From assembly GCA_039621445.1 (NCBI GenBank), contig CP154957.1, positions 11,737,845-11,801,844 of the forward strand: a stretch of DNA of 64,000 nt, written 5' to 3'. The notes below the pieces were generated by a model, which had not been told where the DNA came from, made no database searches, and saw nothing but the letters and a program-made list of their open reading frames with translations. This document shows, piece after piece, positions 53,601 through 61,200 of the stretch (its first letter is position 1; each line of letters begins with the position of its first letter). The position numbers were made by a program, and so were the translations under genes. The stretch comes from Euglena gracilis. Taxonomy: Eukaryota > Euglenida > Euglenophyceae > Euglenales.

Positions 53601-55213
53601 TCTGGCCAAGAGGCCCCCCCCCCCCCCGGGGTCAGCCCGGAAATGAAAAGGTGGCTGGCCCGGCGCTGACGGCGCCGGATTATTAGATAATTTTTTTGAG
53701 ACTTTTTGGCAATATTGTCTTGCCAACATAAGCGCATTCAAGAGGGGTAAAGTGACTGACTGGTTTTTTTTTGGGAGACAGTGACTGATTGGTTTTTTCA
53801 GTGAAAGTGAAAGTGACCTCCCCCTCCCCACCAGGGGTCGCTAAGCAATGGTTTGGTTTGGAATGCATTTAGTTTGAACATGTTTGCGTTCTGTTTTCCC
53901 CCCCAATGTTTTCCTTGCCGTGATCAGTCAGTCGGGGGGTGGGGATTCAACAGCCAATTCATACACCACAGTAGCCAAGATAATCAAGTTTTGAACCATT
54001 TGTTTTGCCGAACAGAACATCCAAGGGCCTCGATTTGTTAGAAACACTTTTCAAAACACAAATCATCGCTGCTGTGGGGAAGATGAAGTTGTGCATTCAT
54101 CTGCCATTCATCTGAGAGGTGCTTGGCAATCCCCAAAATCTCATACATCCCTGGTGGTGTTTCTACAGTTCTTGCTGACAGCTTTGCACGAGGAGGAGAT
54201 CAAAGGGTATAAGCAACGATCTGTGGGAAAGCGGAAGGGGAAGGAGCATACAAGCATCATCCACGAGGGCAGGCAATTGCTACGCGAACTGGTGCTGGTC
54301 CCATATCATCAGCATTCAAAGACAAATTTTGCTTCATGACATTCAAAGTTTTTGTGGCAAAGAGTGTCCTTTGACGAGCGTTTTGTTTTGTTTGTTTTTG
54401 TTTCTGCTTGTTTCAAGAATGACTGTGCACAATCCATTCCCAGGTCAGTATTTTTGGGTTCACAAAGCACTCAGGCAGCCACTCTGCACACCCGGAGGAA
54501 TTTCCCCCACCCAAAGCCCTACCGATCAGGCTCATTTGCACAACAACAATCGTTTTTGATTCCAATTTCAATCGTAGGCCAATATCAATCAATGTTCGGA
54601 TCAAAACAATAAATATTCCAGAATCTTTGCAATCCGAATGTCCCAGCTGTCTGCTGCCCAACCTTTCAGGGGCGTGTGAGGGTGACGACACATTCAGAGC
54701 CCTGAAGAAAAATTGAATTATTCCAACGGTGCTTGTGTCGTTATTCAAAATGAGGTTGGCATGACTGTTTGGTCTGGCCGTTTTTTTTTTAAGACGGGAA
54801 GGAAGTGTTGCAGCCACCCTCAGACGTCTGTTCCTTGTTGACGTTGCTTCAAAAGTCTGAATTTTAATTAAAGGAACATGCTCAAACGTTTGGGACAAAG
54901 CCACACCCTTCCCTCAACATAGATGTTTATCTTGAACATCAGGGACAGGTGATTTCTTAAGCCGGAGGGGACCCCATCCCTGGGGGGGGGGTCCAGCCAG
55001 CCAGCAGCTCAAATCCAGCCAGCAGCCCAAATCGGGGCTGGGAGCCCTCCCCCCCCCCCCGGGGTCGAGTGAAATAAAGTTGGGTCCAGCCAAAGGCCGG
55101 GCCGGGCCCAACGGGAGATTTTTTAAGGACCCCCCCGGGGGGTCCTTAAGAAATCTCCTGGTCAGGGATATAAAAATTATATATATGTGTATATATATAC
55201 ATTTATATATATG

Positions 55214-55244
<31 letters not shown>

Positions 55245-58200
55245 CGAAGCAAAAAATAAAATAAAATTTGCAACCAAACTGACTGGTTGAGATGTGCAGA
55301 AATTGGTGATATATTGGTCCATGCTTGCTCAAATCATGAACTCGTGTCTAAATTTGTTTTATATTTCATCTTTGGCTCTGTTGGGAGTTGATTGCCACCA
55401 GGCTTTCAGGAAGGGGTCACTTTAAATGAAAGGGCGAACGTGGGAATGAATGTGGTTCCGTATTTGTGATATGTTCAATCAAGCTGATTTTTAAGGCGAG
55501 GCTGACCCCATCCTGGGCCCCCTTGGACAATTTCATAATAAAAATGGCCCAGAGATGTTTGGGCAATTTTTGCCTGCCAATTAGTGGTCGGCGCAAAGCG
55601 CCGGATTTTTTTAACCTCCAAAAACATGCCCAAAATGCTCATTCTTCCAGGAATTTTTGGTATTTTTTTGGAACAATATCAGCCACAGGTTAATCCCATT
55701 TCCACCTTGGCGTGCAGTGCCAAAGGAATTTTTCCCAGTCGGGGACCCCAGATCCCCCCCAAGGTGGGCGCGGGATTTCTCTTGGGGGGGGGGGAGGGGG
55801 TCAAGCTGGTCTTAGGCGGCGCACCTTGCAGGACAAAGTACGGGCGATTTCTCGTTTTGGGCACCGGCTCTTTTGGGAATTACGTGTTTTTTTGCTGTTT
55901 TTTTGAGGTCGGAATGCCACAAAAACTCCCGGAATCCCGAGTGGAAGTGCACATGCCACATGAACAATGGACTGTTCGAGATTTCTGCCCGCTGGGGGTT
56001 TGATGAGGGGGACAGAACACAGGAGCTTAGGAGGCCAAACTCGCACTTAAGGTTTTGATTTTTAGCTTGCGCTTTGGCGCAAATTTTCGATCTTTTTGAA
56101 ACCCGGCGGTGAAACCCACCCTTTTGACCCTCTGGTTCTGCGGAGACCCTCCACGGTGGCGTGTGCATCATTTGCCGATGTTGGGACCCGGGGAACAGGC
56201 CCGATTTTGGTGTTTTTCAGCCTGTGCACCATTTTGAAAAAGGTGCAAAACCCTGGGTTTGACCGCCGGGACACGTGAATTTTCCCAAAAAAGTGCCAAA
56301 ACCCCTGTTGCGAGTCCCTCGTTTTTGAAGCCTTGACTGTGTTCCCCGGATGGTGCTACACAGGCTGGGTGTAATTTGGCCTTTTTTTGTTGCTTTTTTT
56401 TCAGGCTCTGCGATGATGCGTCCGTTAAGGGTTGCCTGCTGAGGCGTCCAGAGGGTGGACTCTACATACACGTTGTGAAAAGTTGGAAAAAATGGCATGC
56501 CACAGAGTTGCTTGAAGTGGTGGGGGGGGGGTGGGGGGGATTGAGGGCAAGCCCATGAACCTGTCCCAACGTCTGGTGAGCAACGCCAGACCCCACACTG
56601 CTGGGCACAGAAGGCAATGGTTATGGACATTGCGCTTAAGCGCAACTATTTTACATTGTGCTTAAGCGCAAGTTAAATTTAACTTGCGCTCAAGCGCAAG
56701 GAAAAACAGAAGCCCCTGAGCTTATGGCAGTCCCTCTGATGTGTTACGGTGTATTTGGGGCCCTCTCTGAACGGCCAGTGTGTGGACTTGGTGATGAAAT
56801 ACATTGCCCCGAAGCGCAAACATCATACAAAAAAAACGAGAAGTGCAAACAGGCGGCTGACGTGTCTGAACGAACAAGCAGTGCATTATGTAGGCTTGTC
56901 CCTTGCGCTTCGGCACAATGTATTTCCTCACCAAAACCGCACACTGGCCGTTCAGAGAGGGCCCCCAACACACCGTAACACATCAGAGGGACTTCCATAA
57001 GCTCAGGGGCTTCTGTTTTAACTTGAGCTTAAGCGCAAATTTTTGCTTTGCGCTTAAGCGCAGTGTAAAATTGTGTGTGTTTGAATGTGTTCGTGCTGTG
57101 TGAGAAGGTGGGCGATACAGGAGAATGATGAGGGGTGTTTGAGCACTGCTGTGCCAGAAGCTCAGTTGGTGTTTTTGAACCATTCAGGCACTGGGGAGGG
57201 AGTGGCTCTTACAATAAGACGAATCGTGGGCGGTCGGCTGTGGAGCCTGAGTGACCTTGCACTCAGTGCACAAAGTGGGGTTTTTTGGGATGTTGACAGA
57301 AAGACCTGTTTCGGCTGAACAATGCCCTCCATCTACCCGGTGGCATGTGGCTGTCTGGTGGGTTGCAAATTACCGAAAAAAGGAGTGTCAGCATGTCTTC
57401 CTTTCTCCGCCGTTGTTGATGGACCCTTTCGATTTCTCAATTCCAGTCGCCCATCCCCAAAGTTGTGTGTTTCAAACTGGGCGAGGAAAGGGGGGTGACG
57501 AGCTTCTTTAAAATACCCTTTCGACGCCCAAAACTGTTTCCTCGGCTGCGATTCCCAGGGTTCATCTGCTTCCTGTTCTTTTCCAAACAGAAATTTTCCG
57601 ACTTTCAAAAGTCGGCCAAAAAGTAGGGCCCCTCAGGCATGCTTAACTGCGAGGCAAGTGGGAGGAACCTCCGGCACTGGAAGTTGGGTTTACAATGCCT
57701 AGGACAAGACACGTCTGGATATCAAGAAGTTGGTGGTTGTTTTCACAGACCAGGGGGTTGGCTTCCTGTCCCAGGCAAGGCTTCCCTCCACCTTAGCCCT
57801 GTTCGCTCTGGTAATGAGATGCTTCCAGGACTGCTCTCTCCACCCGCAGTGATAAAAATGAGAAATTAAAAATTGATAACTGTTGTGCCACAGCGCAATG
57901 GGTAGACTTATGAAGAATAGAAATTTAAGAGTTCTATTGTGCCAAAGCGCAATAGAAATGCACTTTTTAAAATCGCAAGGCAGCGTGGCTCTTGCGCCAA
58001 CGCGCAATGTTGACCAATTTCTAGGCAACATGACTGAGAGTAGGCTTCCGTCCACCTGTCCTACATTTTGTGCTCATACTCTACCAGGGCCGTTCTCTCC
58101 CTCCGTTGTGAGATAAGTTTTAAACAGTTATATTTGCGCTTCGGCACAAGCCATGTTTCTTTTGCAGTTTTAAAAATTGTATTTTTATTGCGCTTTGGCG

Positions 58201-61200
58201 CAATATAACCCTTAAATTTCTATTCTTCATAAGCCTACCCATTGCGCTTTGGCACAATGGAAACACACGTTGACACAAAGGTTGTTATTATTGTGCAAGT
58301 GCGGCAATGGTCACCCACATGTTGAATTACAAAAAAGTAAAAAAAAATTGCACCAAGGCGCAAATGTTTATATTTTTGTAATGAAAAAAAAATTTGCGCC
58401 AAAGCGCAAATGCATAATGGAGTCCGCTTGTTTCATCACCCGCCGCTTTGTGTTCATGCGCACTGGGACCCGGGAGCTGTGCCCGTAGACCGTGGAGTTC
58501 CAAGTCGTTGCTTTCGTCCCCAGGCCCTGTGGTGCAGGGAGACACTATGAACACCAAATTATGTTTATTTTGTTTAATTCACATTATGAGATGTGACATT
58601 ATGTTGAAATTGTTTGTCTGAATGTGTTGCCTGAAAAAATGTCTCGCTATTTAATTTTGTTTTGCTCATTTATTTTTTTTCAGTTTATAATTTATTTTTA
58701 TAATTAAATAATTAACAATAGTTTATTTTTTTGTGTTCATTTGCTTTTGCTTTATTGTTTTATACTTTTTTATTTGTGACTGTATTATAAATTGCATCTG
58801 AGATGATGGAGGCCTCTGCTCCCAGGAGGTGATGATCACTGACGATGGGCAGGGCAACAAGGTGGAGACCAACGTTGGGGAACCCCAGACGAAGGAGGTG
58901 CCCTTCCTCTTCCTGCAGTTTGACCTTCCCGACACCCCGCTGTTCAAGGATGAGAGCGAGCGCAACATTATTCCCCAGGTCCCCCTCTTCACGCTGCTGC
59001 ACGTGCAGGACGGAGTGCTGCTGGCTGCGCAGATGGACCTTGAGAATTACTAACCCCATTTTTTGGGGGGGGTTTTCGAATTTTTTTTTGTTCTGTGGGG
59101 TTTTTGAGGAGTCATGAACCCCACACCTTAAACCTTGAGCTTTGAACCATGAACAGGATGCTTTTTGGGACAGGTCGTTAGGGGGTTCCGGTGTTCACAC
59201 AGCAAGTTAAATTAAGAACTGGCGTTTTTTCTATTACAGCAAATTTTTGGAACAAGAGTTCTGTGCAGGGCAGAACGGGAATCGGCCAAACAGCCAGGGT
59301 GGGTGCCCCCGCTAGCATTTCTCCTGAAACAGATCGCCTTGTGGTGGACAGCCTTACGTTGCGTTTTCAGAATGTTTGCTGATGTGGGCACCTGCACATG
59401 GCTAATCCTTTCCAACAACGGTGAAGGTGGGACCTCCAACACAGATAGACCCATCATCCTGGGTGGTCTTGGATCTGCTTCCTGACTGCAAATATGACGG
59501 GGAGGAGGTCACGTATCAGACGGTTCATGGCAAAACCACGTTGGCCAAGAAGGTGCAGTACATCATCACCAAGTTGCCTCCTACAGGCGTTCCTTATTTC
59601 ATATCTGGATTTCTGAAACAAACTGGAACAAACACACACAAAAACCAATTTTGCACCCTCCTGCTTATATTTAAATTTTTTTTGCGTATTCTGGCTGGAG
59701 TTATTTTGTAAGAGGTCTATTCTCATTTGAAGTTTGGGTTTGCTTTTCAAGAAGACTCCTCGGTGGTTGTCTACCCTCCCCCTGAGTTTGGGGTCTGTGG
59801 TCCGCTCCCGGGCCAGGGGTGGGGTCCGGGAGCGGTCCTGTCAGAAATGACAGGAGTGAGTTGCCCCGAATTAAGGCATTTATTTTCTCGAAGAAAATGA
59901 GTTATGGTAGGTCGGAACATATTCCAAAACATATTTTTTTCACGTTTATTGTTATTGGTTAAAACCTTTACTATTCCAAAAATCACAGTCTCACCAGGGT
60001 GCAGAATGTGTGGGCAAAACATTCATGTCCTCTGGTCCCCTCAAACTTCTTCTTACCCTCCATTTCTTTCCATTTAGTTTATTTAATAAAAACCTATTCA
60101 GTCAAACCAACAGGCAGGAGTTGTTTCCTTTGAGTTAAGTGACTGAGGTATTTTGTGTTTTGCAATAAGGTTTTTGAGTTCTGAATGGCAGCCTTAAAAT
60201 AACTGCCCCCTCGGGGGGGGGTCCCAGTGGTTTAACATGGGGGGGTCCACTTTCTTAAATACAAGCTGATGGGGGTTTCAACCGGCGTCGGCCAGTTTTT
60301 CCCAGGAATACTGATTTTTTTTTTTAGGGATAGGGTAAGGGTCATCGGTCATCGTTGTCGTTGAGAAGGGCCAAAGTTAGGAAGTTAGGCCAACACAGGG
60401 CCTAAATCCAGCCTAATTTAAGGCCTAACGACCCAATGCCTTAATCCTAATACTAACCCCAACCCTGTCCCTGACAAATTACCTGAATTTTCTGCAATGT
60501 ATTCATTTTTTTGCGTATGTTTTCAGGCAGTTGAATGGGTGGCTGGCATTTATTTTGTGCCAGGCAAACACTGGAAATGCATTCTCGCTCAAGTTTTGTA
60601 GTTTACAGTTTCACCCATGCATATTTTCTACCCATGATTTTTTCTTAAAAATAATCAAAGTGCACATTTTTGCGGCTCTGGTTCGCTGGACATTCTCTCC
60701 CCAAATGTCAGATTCCGAGGTTTTGGTGATTGAAAGAAGAAGGACAGGGTTTCGAATCTTTGGCCAAGGTTGAGGGTTAAATTGATTTGGGCTTGATATG
60801 TTTAACCTCCAGCAGCATGCCAAGTAAGTGGTACCATCATTTCCGGCCTCCCCCCACCAAGCTGCCTGACGCCAAAATGAAACAAGACGTTGAGTTATTA
60901 TCCAAACAAGAAAACAAAAGTGAAAACGATATATGCCATAAATATTTGTATCTATACACACATAAAACAAAAAATAAAAGTGTATACGTCATGAAAGAAT
61001 ACTCTGATGGAGGTGGGCCTGCCTCTGCTACCTAATCTTTTGCTACAAGCGCTTCAAGATGAACTATTGGTTTGAGGAGAAGAACAAGACGATTGTGAAT
61101 TTTCCAGTGAAGAGTTTGGATATGCGCGACTTCTGCGTGCCGGAAGCTGTGCCTGCGCTTTGGCTGTGCCATGTGACGATTGTTGCTTGTCACATTCTTC

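Larger units (their letters stand above)
54692..58823 (+). other. USP39 intron 7 (4.1 kb), nonconventional, hosts foldback elements
   Basis: ATTCAGAG...CTCTGCTCCC: CAG at +4, CTG at -8, CAGAG pairs with CTCTG. Phase 1 both sides. Contains an AT microsatellite (55172-55250) and two GCGCTTAAGCGC-type foldbacks (56630-57070, 57883-58259). Confidence 0.8.

Noticed and set aside
60330-60480. Telomere-like words (TAGGGATAGGG, CTAACCCCAACCCTG)
   Set aside because: Too few and irregular to be an interstitial telomere tract.
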